Source: Acidobacteriota bacterium
Lineage (GTDB): Bacteria; Acidobacteriota; Holophagae; Holophagales; Holophagaceae
Direction: 5' to 3'
Assembly: GCA_021794095.1 (NCBI GenBank)
Contig: JAJYRN010000008.1
Span: 1-64,000 of the forward strand
DNA: 64,000 bases
Position 1 is the first letter of the stretch; every line of letters starts with the position of its first letter. Shown one piece after another: positions 26,343 through 34,363 of this stretch. The translations under genes and the position numbers were made by a program. The notes beneath the pieces were generated by a model. The model was not told where the DNA came from and ran no database searches. It saw nothing but the letters and a program-made list of their open reading frames with translations.

Positions 26343-28156
26343 CTCTCGACCTTGAGGATCGCGAGGAAGGCCTCCTGCGGGATCTCCACGTTGCCGATGG
26401 CCTTCATCCGCTTCTTGCCTTCTTTCTGTTTGTTGAGGAGTTTCTTCTTGCGGCTGACGTCGCCGCCGTAGCACTTCGCCAGGACGTCCTTGCGGCGGGC
26501 CTTCACGTTGGTGCGGGCGATGATCTTGCTGCCGATACCGGCCTGGATGGCCACATCGAAGAGCTGCTGGGGAATGACCTCCTTCATCCGCTGACACAGG
26601 GCCAACCCGAGCGTCTGGCTCTTGCTCCGGTGCACCAGGATGGAGAGGGCGTCCACCGCCTCGCCGTTCACCAGGATGTCCATCTTCACAAGGTCCGACT
26701 CCGTGTAGTGCTTCATGTGGTAGTCGAAGCTGGCGTAGCCCTTGGAGATGGACTTCAGCTTGTCGTAGAAGTCGAGCACCACCTCGTTCAGGGGCAGTTC
26801 GTAGACCAGCATCACGCGGTCCGTGGAGACGTACTCCAGTTTCTGCTGGATGCCGCGGCGCTCCTCGCAGAGTTTGAGCAGGCCGCCCACAAAATCGGTG
26901 CGGGTGAGGATGGTGGCCTCGATGATCGGTTCCTCGATCTTCGCGATCCTCTGCAGGGGTGGCAGCTTCGATGGGTTGTCCACGGGAACCTCGGTGCCGT
27001 CCGTGAGATGCACGTGGTAGCGCACGCTGGGGGCCGTGGTGATGAGGTCCAGGTCGAACTCGCGCTCCAGGCGCTCCTGCACGATCTCCATGTGCAGCAG
27101 GCCCAGGAAGCCGCAGCGGAGGCCGAAGCCCAGGGCCGTGGAGGTTTCCGGCTCGTAGGTGAAGCTGCTGTCGTTGAGGCGCAGCTTCTCCATGGCGTTG
27201 CGCAGATCCTCGTAGTCATCGCTGGATGTCGGGAAGATGCCCGCGAAGACCACGGGCTGGATCTCCTTGAAGCCCTTCAGCATGGATGAGGCTGGTTTCG
27301 TGGTGTTCGTCACCGCGTGGGTGATGGTGTCGCCCACCTTCACGTCCACCAGCTGCTTGACGCTGGCCACCAGGTAGCCCACCTCGCCCACGCTCAGCTC
27401 GGGCTGCTTGTCCATTTTGGGATCGAAGATGCCGATCTCATCCACGCGATACTCGGAGCCGTTGCTCATGAAGCGGATCTGGTCGCCCTGCCGGACGCGT
27501 CCATGCATCACGCGGATGAGGCTCACGATGCCGCGGTAGGGATCGTAGTAGCAGTCGAAGACGAGGGCCTGGAGAGGCGCGTCGGGATCGCCCTGGGGCG
27601 GCGGGATGCACTTCACGATCTGCTCGAGCACCAACTCGCAGTTGTCGCCGGTCTTGGCGCTCACGTTCACGGCATGGGCCGTGTCCACCAGCCCGATGAC
27701 GGTATCAATCTGCTCCAGCACCCGGACCGGATCCGCGCTGGGCAGATCGGTCTTGTTGAGCACTGGAAACACCTCCAGCCCGTTCTCCAGGGCCAGGTAG
27801 GTATTGGCCAAGGTCTGGGCCTCCACGCCCTGGGTGGCGTCTACCACCAGGATGGCCCCCTCGCAGGCGGCCAGGCTGCGGCTCACCTCATAGGTAAAAT
27901 CCACGTGACCGGGGGTGTCAATGAGATTCAGCGTGTAGGTGTTCCCGTCCAGGGCGGGGTATTTCAACGTCACCGCGTGGGCCTTGATGGTGATGCCGCG
28001 CTCCCGCTCCAGATCCATGTCATCGAGGATCTGCTCCTGCATGTCGCGGTGGGCCACGGTCTTGGTCAGCTCGAGCAGGCGATCCGCGAGCGTGGACTTG
28101 CCGTGGTCAATATGGGCGACGATGGAAAAATTGCGGATGAGCTTGGGATCGGTCAA
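26339..28156 (-). CDS. lepA: Elongation factor 4
   Basis: A 605-residue translational GTPase that acts on ribosomes and can back-translocate tRNA. G-motifs are visible: AHIDHGKST (G1), DTPGHVDF (G3), NKTDLP (G4), plus the EF4-specific C-terminal domain ([21 protein letters not shown]). Length matches the family (E. coli 599 aa). The start is TTG 28156, within ATTGACC, which fits the family N-terminus ([21 protein letters not shown]). It is transcribed away from the repeat element in the divergent gap. Confidence 0.96.
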   Translation of the reverse strand: MTDPKLIRNFSIVAHIDHGKSTLADRLLELTKTVAHRDMQEQILDDMDLERERGITIKAHAVTLKYPALDGNTYTLNLIDTPGHVDFTYEVSRSLAACEGAILVVDATQGVEAQTLANTYLALENGLEVFPVLNKTDLPSADPVRVLEQIDTVIGLVDTAHAVNVSAKTGDNCELVLEQIVKCIPPPQGDPDAPLQALVFDCYYDPYRGIVSLIRVMHGRVRQGDQIRFMSNGSEYRVDEIGIFDPKMDKQPELSVGEVGYLVASVKQLVDVKVGDTITHAVTNTTKPASSMLKGFKEIQPVVFAGIFPTSSDDYEDLRNAMEKLRLNDSSFTYEPETSTALGFGLRCGFLGLLHMEIVQERLEREFDLDLITTAPSVRYHVHLTDGTEVPVDNPSKLPPLQRIAKIEEPIIEATILTRTDFVGGLLKLCEERRGIQQKLEYVSTDRVMLVYELPLNEVVLDFYDKLKSISKGYASFDYHMKHYTESDLVKMDILVNGEAVDALSILVHRSKSQTLGLALCQRMKEVIPQQLFDVAIQAGIGSKIIARTNVKARRKDVLAKCYGGDVSRKKKLLNKQKEGKKRMKAIGNVEIPQEAFLAILKVES

Positions 28157-28176
28157 TGCGGAACCTCGAACCGGCC

Positions 28177-28182
28177 ATTGTA
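28177..28182 (-). promoter_or_regulatory. Candidate -10 element of lepA (TACAAT)
   Basis: TACAAT on the minus strand lies 20 bp before the lepA TTG start, giving a short leader. The -35 position has no good match. The call rests on the -10 sequence and position only. Confidence 0.4.
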
Positions 28183-28217
28183 CCGTGATGCAGGTCCGCG
28201 CCTGGAGCGCGAATATG

Positions 28218-28312
28218 AACGTGGGGGGACCGCCTGCTCGCCTTCGGCTCGCGATGTCCCCGCTCGTGCACCTTCACGTGGTACCCCGGCCAAACCGAGA
28301 CACCACATCAGA
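28218..28312 (+). repeat. Two-hairpin intergenic element, degenerate copy
   Basis: It shares with the copy at 43898 the sequence GGGGGGACCGCCTGCTCGCC, then TTCGGCTCGCGATGTCCCC, then CTCGTGCACC and ACGTGGT. Hairpin I (GGGGAC with GTCCCC) is intact. Hairpin II is eroded: TGGTACCCCGG against CCGAGACACCA. It sits between the divergent lepA and double-receiver regulator genes, upstream of the latter's promoter. Confidence 0.8.
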
Positions 28313-28343
28313 TTCCAAGCCACCACATATCTTCATCCCAAGG

Positions 28344-28372
28344 TTGATCCCGGACGAGTGGGCATCTACCCT
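28344..28372 (+). promoter_or_regulatory. Promoter of the double-receiver regulator gene
   Basis: TTGATC and TACCCT are separated by 17 bp. The predicted start lies about 28380, just before GGAAGGAG and the TTG start codon at 28398. It lies directly downstream of a repeat element. The matches to the general bacterial promoter are fair. Confidence 0.5.
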
Positions 28373-28397
28373 CGTAAGACGAATGGAAGGAGCCCGT

Positions 28398-29207
28398 TTG
28401 GACGCGACGCACGCCCCCATGTCCATCCTGATCGTCGAGGACAACGCCCTACAGCGCCGTCAGCTGGAAGCACAGCTCCAGCCTCTGGGCCACCGCGTCG
28501 TCTCGGCCACCAATGGACAGGAAGCCCTGGATCTCCTGGCGGCGGCGCCACCGGACTTGGTGATCATGGATGTCGTCATGCCTTCCATGGATGGATTCAA
28601 GGCCTGCGAGGCGATCAAGGCCAATCCCGCCACCGCGGCCATCCCGGTCATCGTCCTCACGGCCCTGAGCCGGGATGCCAAGGACCGCAGCTATGCCGTG
28701 GGCGCCGATGACTTCCTGCGCAAGCCCGCCTCCACCCTGCTGCTCCAGGTGCGGGTGCAGACCCATCTCCGCATCCGCGAGCTGTCCCGCGCCCTGGGAC
28801 TCCCGGCGCCAGCCCGCCCCCGGGTGCTGGTGGCCTCCGGCAGCCCCCTCATCCGGGCGCAGGTGGAGAACCACTACGGCAAGGACCAGGCGACCTTTTT
28901 CGAAGCCCAGGGGGAAGGCCAGGCGCGCGCCCAGATCATCGCCCACCGCCCCGATGTTCTGGTGCTCGACACGGAGCTGCTCGACGGCAGCGCCCAGTCT
29001 CTGGCGGGTGCCATCCATCAGGCGGAGGAATTGGCCGGCCTGCCGATCATGCTCCTGCACGCGCCCGGGGAACTGGAAGTCTGGTCGAAGTTCCGGGATG
29101 CCCTGGCCGATGCCGTGGAAAAGCCGCTCGTGGCCCCGGAAACCCGGCGGCGGATCGCCCTCATGGCCCGCCTCGCCCACTTGAAGATGTCCGCGCGGCC
29201 GGTATGA
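28398..29207 (+). CDS. Response regulator with two receiver domains
   Basis: A 269-residue protein without an output domain. The first receiver (residues 9-125) is complete: ED at 14-15, phosphoacceptor Asp58 (IMDVVMPSMDG), Lys in FLRKPA. The second (about 140-255) lacks the acidic pair at its N-terminus (VLVASGSPL) but keeps a DTELLDG segment and a KPL lysine, so it is probably pseudo-receiver. TTG 28398 is chosen because GGAAGGAG lies 5 nt upstream; ATG 28383 and ATG 28419 are alternatives. Its stop overlaps the next gene (ATGA), which encodes an M6-like peptidase. Confidence 0.85.
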   Translation: MDATHAPMSILIVEDNALQRRQLEAQLQPLGHRVVSATNGQEALDLLAAAPPDLVIMDVVMPSMDGFKACEAIKANPATAAIPVIVLTALSRDAKDRSYAVGADDFLRKPASTLLLQVRVQTHLRIRELSRALGLPAPARPRVLVASGSPLIRAQVENHYGKDQATFFEAQGEGQARAQIIAHRPDVLVLDTELLDGSAQSLAGAIHQAEELAGLPIMLLHAPGELEVWSKFRDALADAVEKPLVAPETRRRIALMARLAHLKMSARPV

Positions 29208-30733
29208 ACGGCCGTATGCGTCTTGCGGGCCCGCTGCTCGCGGGCCTGGTGCTCGCGGCCCCCGTCCTGCGCGCCGTGGACCTGAAAGGCCGCGTAACCG
29301 ATGGCCGCCATGGACTGGCTGGCGTCCAGGTCTATCCGGACCGTCAGCCCCGGGTATCCCCCGACCTGGACCCTTCCGTGGCGGTCACCGATGCCCAGGG
29401 CCGCTTTCATCTGGCCCTGGCCCCCTCCGATGACGTCCTCGCGGTCGAGAAGGATGGCTGGCACCGGGATCTGGTCCCCGCCGCGGAGTGGGGCCGAGAC
29501 ATCGTTCTCACCCCGGAACCGCGCCACCACGAGGAAACCGTGCTGGTGGTGCGCCTGGATTTCAAGGACCGGCCCAGCCAGGTGCCCGATGGCGCGCTGC
29601 GCCAGCTCCTCTTCTCCCGCCGTCCCGGGGTGGCCAGCGCCGCCAATTACCTCTACGAGGTCTCGAAAGGCGCCCTCTCCCTGGTCGAGGGGCCGATGCT
29701 CCACCTTCATGCGGGCCCCTTCCCGCCCCCGAGCAACCCCTCGCGGCAGGCGGATCTGGTGACCTGGGTGCTGGAGCACCTCCACCGCCCCGTCCCGCCG
29801 GCATGCGACCGCGTGAACAACGCCACCGGCGCCCCCCATCCCGATGGCAAACCTGACCACCTGTGGATCATCACCGCGGGCAATCCCGAAACCCTCACCG
29901 ACGACCCGAAGGATCTGCGGGCTGACACCTGGCTCATGCCCCTGCCCTGGGATCCGTACCACCGCTGGCCGGTGGTGCTGATGCCGGAAACCTCGCCCCT
30001 GGGCAACATCGTCCACGAGGCCTTCCACGCCATGGGCGAGCAGTCCGTGGATGACCTCTACCTGGATTGCGATCACCCCGACACCGCTGGCATCTGGGAC
30101 TTGATGGACGCGGGCCAGTACCGCGGCTGGGACCGTTCCCATCCCGGCCACGGCCCCTGGGTGGACGACACCGGCTACAGCCCCTCCCATCCCACGGCCT
30201 GGGTGCGCTCCGAGCTGTGGTACCGCGGGCGCTACCGCGAAACCGTGACCCATCTGGCCTTGAAGGGCCGGCTCTGGGAAGGCTGGATCCGGCCGGTGGC
30301 GCGGGCTCCCGAGCCCGGCCCCCATCCCGATCCCCAGTGGGTCACCCTGCCCGATCCACGCCGGAAGGGCCGTTTCTGGAGCCTGGAAGTGCGCCGCCCC
30401 TGGGGGTTCGAGCGGGGCCGCGTCGGTGGCCGCTTCGGTCCTGGCTACGCCGGCCTGATCGTGGCCCTGGTGGATCCCTCCAAACTCAGCCCGGATGTGC
30501 CGAAGGGTGCGGTGCATGTGGTGGACGCCCATCCCGGCACGCCCGAGCCGCCCAAACCCCGCTTTCCCTGCGACCGCTGGCAACTCGACGATGCCGCCTT
30601 CAACCTGGGCCCCGGTGAGCAGCCGAAGGGGCACAGCGGAAACCTGTCCTGGGAAGTCCTGGCCACAGATGCCACGGGTCGCATGAAGGTGCGCGTCCGC
30701 CTGCGCCCCTCCCCTCGGCGCCCGAAGCACTGA
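29204..30733 (+). CDS. Secreted M6-like metallopeptidase
   Basis: A 509-residue exported protein. A signal peptide (about 1-26) is followed by a CarboxypepD_reg-like beta-sandwich (VDLKGRVTDGRHGLAGVQVYP, TDAQGRFHLAL) and a peptidase domain with the zinc motif HEAFH at residues 271-275, then MGEQSVDDLY, as in immune inhibitor A (M6) peptidases. The C-terminal part is beta-rich. The gene is translationally coupled to the upstream regulator gene. Substrate unknown; M6 peptidases degrade extracellular proteins. Confidence 0.8.
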   Translation: MNGRMRLAGPLLAGLVLAAPVLRAVDLKGRVTDGRHGLAGVQVYPDRQPRVSPDLDPSVAVTDAQGRFHLALAPSDDVLAVEKDGWHRDLVPAAEWGRDIVLTPEPRHHEETVLVVRLDFKDRPSQVPDGALRQLLFSRRPGVASAANYLYEVSKGALSLVEGPMLHLHAGPFPPPSNPSRQADLVTWVLEHLHRPVPPACDRVNNATGAPHPDGKPDHLWIITAGNPETLTDDPKDLRADTWLMPLPWDPYHRWPVVLMPETSPLGNIVHEAFHAMGEQSVDDLYLDCDHPDTAGIWDLMDAGQYRGWDRSHPGHGPWVDDTGYSPSHPTAWVRSELWYRGRYRETVTHLALKGRLWEGWIRPVARAPEPGPHPDPQWVTLPDPRRKGRFWSLEVRRPWGFERGRVGGRFGPGYAGLIVALVDPSKLSPDVPKGAVHVVDAHPGTPEPPKPRFPCDRWQLDDAAFNLGPGEQPKGHSGNLSWEVLATDATGRMKVRVRLRPSPRRPKH

Positions 30734-30844
30734 AGCCGCCGGGCCGGTCTGCAAGGTCTCGGAGGCCGATGGGCTACCCGCTGCCCGGGGGGCAGCCTAC
30801 ACTCTGAGACGCAATCCCCCACCGGCTGCCTCCTTCGGCACCCC

Positions 30845-33800
30845 ATGACCTCTTCCCGGCCCACGCCCACCCAACCGCCGAGCCCCATGGTCCTGGGGGG
30901 GCTGGCCCTGGCCTACGTGGCCTCCGCCTGGCTCTGTTTCCGCCTGGCGGCTCCCGGCACCAATGCCACCGCCGTCTGGATTCCCACGGGTCTGGCCATC
31001 GCGGCGGTGTTGCGCTTCGGGCCCCGGGTGTGGCCAGCGATCGCCCTGGGCGCCTTCCTTGCCAACCTGCTCCAGATGGCCCCCATGGGATTGCCGCCGG
31101 CGGCTTGGCTGGGCGCCTCCCTGGCCACCGCCGCGGGCAACACGGCTGAGGCCCTGCTGGCGGGCGTCTTCATGGAACGCGGAGCCCGTACCCGGGAGCC
31201 CTTCGACTCCGGTTCCCAGGTGCTCACCTTCATCGGCGCCGTCGCCCTGGTCAGCACCGCCGTGGGCGCCTTGGTGGGCACCACCGCCTTCTGTTCCGCC
31301 ACGGGACGCTGGGAGAGCTTCCCCACAATCGCCCTGACCTGGTGGATCGGCGACGGCATGGGTGCCCTGGTGATCACGCCGCTGCTGCTCACCTTCTCCT
31401 GGCAACGGCTCTCCGCCCTGCCCCGGCGTGCCCACCTGGAGGCCCTCCTGGCCGGCGCCCTTCTGGCGCTGCTCTGGTTCAAGGTTTGCGCCCATCCCCC
31501 GGACCGCACCTTCATCCTGCTCCCTCTGTTGGTGCTGGCTGCCGTACGGGTGGGGCCCTTCTACACCGCGGCGCTGATGGCCCTGCTCTCGGCCATGGCC
31601 ACCGGAAGCGCCCTGTCGGGGGCCGGTCCCTTCTCCCTGGAAGGCCCGGCGGCCTTCGCCCTGCTCATGCAGCAGGGCCTTCTTGGCACCCTCGCCATGA
31701 CCGCCCTGGCGCTGGCCGCTTCCGTGCAGCACCGCCAGGAGGCCGAGGAGGGCTTGCGGCAACGCAGCCGCCTCTACCGCACCCTGCTTGACGTGAACCA
31801 CGCCCTCATCCGCGGGGCGGATCGCGCCTCGCTGGTCGAGGCCACCTGCCGGATCCTCGTCGAGCAGGCGGGCTTCCGCATGGCCTGGGTAGGCTTCAAG
31901 GAAGAGGCCACGGGACAGATGGCCGCCGAAGGTTCCGCCGGGCTGGTGCAGGGGTATCTGGAATCCATCCTCATCCGCTGGGACGACAGCCTGGAAGGAC
32001 GAGGCCCCACCGGCACGGCCCTCCGCGAAAACCGCCCTGTGATCTGCCAATCGTGCCTGAGCAATCCCGACTTCCTGCCCTGGCGGGAAGCGGCTCGGGA
32101 GCACGGTTTCCAGACCAGCGGCGCGTTCCCCATCCGGCGGGGCACGGCCGCCATCGGTGCGCTGATGGTCTACCATGCCGACCCCCAGGCCATCGGCCCC
32201 GAGGAAGCCCTGCTCCTGGAGGAGCTGACCGCCGACCTCGGGCACACGCTCGAAGCCCTGGAAACCCGGCAGGAGCTCAAGGAATCCGAGCGCCGCCTCC
32301 AGGACACCTTCGCCAACGTCGAACTGATCGGCGTCACCCTCGATGCCGGCACCCTCATCACCGGCTGCAACGACCACCTGCTCCGGCTCACCGGCTGGAC
32401 CCGCGAAGACCTCCTGGGCCGGAACTGGTTCGAGCGCTTCCTCCCGCCCGAGCAGCGGTCCCAGGTCGAGCCCGTGTTCACCGACGGCTTCCAGTCCGGC
32501 GCGATTCCCCAGCAGTTCGAGAACGAGATTCTCACCCGGTCCGGCGAGCGCCGGCACATCCGCTGGTTCAACACCCTGCTGCGGGATGCGGCGGGCCGGG
32601 TGACCGGCACCATCAGTTTCGGGGATGATCTCACCGAGCATCGGAGAACCCTGGAAGCTTTGCAGAACCGCGCCACGGAACTCGCCGCCCTCAATGCCCT
32701 CGGCACCGCCCTCAACGCGCCCATGGACCTCGGGGCCCGGATGCAGGCCGCGGTGGATCAGGCCATCGCGGCCGCGGCCTCCGATCTCGCCCTGCTTTTC
32801 CTGTGGGAGGACGACCAGCTCCGGCTGGCAGCCTCCGCCCAACGGGCGGGAGACGCCCCGCAGATCCCCGGGCCCGATCGTGCCGTGGGCGTGCATCTCT
32901 GCGCCCTCGCGCTCCAGGAAGGCCATGCGCTCTACGTGCCGGACCTCCGGTCAGATCCCCGCTGCGCCGCCTGGGCCGGGGACGCTGAGGCCACCTCCTT
33001 TGCCGCCCTGCCCCTGAGGGCCGGTGGCGAAGCCATCGGCGCCCTGGGCCTGGCCTCGGCCGCCCGCCGCGATTTCCAGCAGGGCACCGTCTTCCTGGAG
33101 ACCCTGGCGGAACAGGTGGCTGTGGGCCTCCACAATGCCCTTCTCCTCGCCCAGGTGCATGCCCGGGCCGAGGAACTGGAGCAACGCGTCGCGGAACGTA
33201 CCGCCCTGCTCCGGGAAGCCAATGAGGATCTGGCCATGGCCGTGGAGCATGCCGAGGCCGCGGACCGCGCCAAGTCGGCTTTCCTCGCCGCCATGTCCCA
33301 CGAACTGCGCACCCCGCTGAATTCCGTGATCGGCTTCACCGGCGTGCTGCTCGGCGGCCTTCTGGGCGAACTCTCCTCGAAGCAGGTCGAGCCCCTGCGC
33401 ATCGTGCAGCGCAACGGCCGCCATCTGCTGGACCTCATCAACGATGTGCTGGATCTCTCCAAAATCGAGGCCGGGGAGATCCGCTTCTCCAGCCAGCCCT
33501 TCGACCTGGTGCAGGCCCTGCGGGAGGCCCTGGAGGCCGTGGGGCCCCTGGCCGCCCAGAAGGGACTGGCGCTGGAGGCCCAGTTCGCCGTGGAGTCCCT
33601 GGACTGGACCGGCGACCGGCGGCGGGTCTCCCAGGTGCTGCTGAACCTGCTGGGCAATGCCGTGAAGTTCACCGAGAAGGGCACGGTGACACTGGAGCTG
33701 GCGCTCGAAGACAACCGGGCCCGGATCACCGTCCGCGACACCGGCCCCGGCATGGCCGAGGCAGACCTCTCCCGCCTGTTCCGGGAATTCGTGCAGCTCG

Positions 33801-33964
33801 ACAGCGGCCTCGCCCGGCGCAGCGAGGGCACGGGCCTCGGCCTCGCCCTCAGCCGCCGCCTGGCCCGCCTCATGGACGGAAACATCACCGTGGAGAGCCG
33901 CCTGGGCCAGGGCAGCGCCTTCACCTTCAGCCTTCCCTTGACTGCCCCGGAGCCGGCCCCATGA
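30845..33964 (+). CDS. MASE1-type sensor histidine kinase
   Basis: A 1039-residue membrane kinase. Domains in order: an N-terminal MASE1-like region with about eight to ten membrane segments (TNATAVWIPTGLAIAAVLRFG; residues 15-290), a GAF domain (about 310-470), a PAS domain (about 480-600), a second GAF domain (about 615-775), a coiled segment, HisKA with MSHELRTPLNSVIGF, and an HATPase domain (N-box LLGNAVKFTEKG, GTGLGLALS). The ligand is unknown. TACACT at 30797 could be its -10 element. Its stop overlaps the next gene, a single receiver, by 4 nt, so the receiver is its probable phosphate acceptor. Confidence 0.9.
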   Translation: MTSSRPTPTQPPSPMVLGGLALAYVASAWLCFRLAAPGTNATAVWIPTGLAIAAVLRFGPRVWPAIALGAFLANLLQMAPMGLPPAAWLGASLATAAGNTAEALLAGVFMERGARTREPFDSGSQVLTFIGAVALVSTAVGALVGTTAFCSATGRWESFPTIALTWWIGDGMGALVITPLLLTFSWQRLSALPRRAHLEALLAGALLALLWFKVCAHPPDRTFILLPLLVLAAVRVGPFYTAALMALLSAMATGSALSGAGPFSLEGPAAFALLMQQGLLGTLAMTALALAASVQHRQEAEEGLRQRSRLYRTLLDVNHALIRGADRASLVEATCRILVEQAGFRMAWVGFKEEATGQMAAEGSAGLVQGYLESILIRWDDSLEGRGPTGTALRENRPVICQSCLSNPDFLPWREAAREHGFQTSGAFPIRRGTAAIGALMVYHADPQAIGPEEALLLEELTADLGHTLEALETRQELKESERRLQDTFANVELIGVTLDAGTLITGCNDHLLRLTGWTREDLLGRNWFERFLPPEQRSQVEPVFTDGFQSGAIPQQFENEILTRSGERRHIRWFNTLLRDAAGRVTGTISFGDDLTEHRRTLEALQNRATELAALNALGTALNAPMDLGARMQAAVDQAIAAAASDLALLFLWEDDQLRLAASAQRAGDAPQIPGPDRAVGVHLCALALQEGHALYVPDLRSDPRCAAWAGDAEATSFAALPLRAGGEAIGALGLASAARRDFQQGTVFLETLAEQVAVGLHNALLLAQVHARAEELEQRVAERTALLREANEDLAMAVEHAEAADRAKSAFLAAMSHELRTPLNSVIGFTGVLLGGLLGELSSKQVEPLRIVQRNGRHLLDLINDVLDLSKIEAGEIRFSSQPFDLVQALREALEAVGPLAAQKGLALEAQFAVESLDWTGDRRRVSQVLLNLLGNAVKFTEKGTVTLELALEDNRARITVRDTGPGMAEADLSRLFREFVQLDSGLARRSEGTGLGLALSRRLARLMDGNITVESRLGQGSAFTFSLPLTAPEPAP

Positions 33965-34320
33965 AACGCATCCTCGTGATCGAAGACAACCCGGACAACC
34001 TGCTGCTGGTGAAGATGCTCCTCGGCCCCCTGCAGGTGGACCTGCACACCGTCACCGACGGCCCCGCGGGCATCCGGGCCGTGCAGGAGGCACCCTACGA
34101 CCTCATCCTCCTGGACATCCAGTTGCCGGGCATGGACGGCTACCAGGTGGCCAAGGCCCTGCGGGCCCTGCCCCAGACGGCCTCCACACCCATCGTGGCC
34201 GTCACGAGCTATGCCATGGCCGGGGACCGCGAGCGGGCGCTGCTCGAAGGCTTCACCGAGTACCTGGAGAAGCCCCTCAACCCCGATACGTTTTCGAGCA
34301 CCATCCACGCGTACCTGTAG
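33961..34320 (+). CDS. Single-domain response regulator
   Basis: A 119-residue receiver with no output domain, of the DivK/CheY type. ED at 8-9, phosphoacceptor Asp52 (LLDIQLPGMDGYQVAKALR), Thr/Ser in VAVTSYAM and Lys in YLEKPLN. It starts in the last codon of the MASE1 kinase gene (ATGA) and is followed after 43 bp by a hybrid kinase. It could carry phosphate between the two kinases or act by protein contact. Confidence 0.93.
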   Translation: MKRILVIEDNPDNLLLVKMLLGPLQVDLHTVTDGPAGIRAVQEAPYDLILLDIQLPGMDGYQVAKALRALPQTASTPIVAVTSYAMAGDRERALLEGFTEYLEKPLNPDTFSSTIHAYL

Positions 34321-34363
34321 CCTCCCGGCCACGGCCGCTCCAACTGTCTGGCGGAGCCCCTCC

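Noticed and set aside
28201-28320. Short protein frames reading through the repeat elements (also at 43900 and 60540)
   Set aside because: They exist only because the repeats are similar; no ribosome-binding sites and the conserved feature is the RNA/DNA pairing.
30797-32926. 709-codon minus-strand frame opposite the MASE1 kinase
   Set aside because: Shadow frame with no domain; the kinase has complete motifs.
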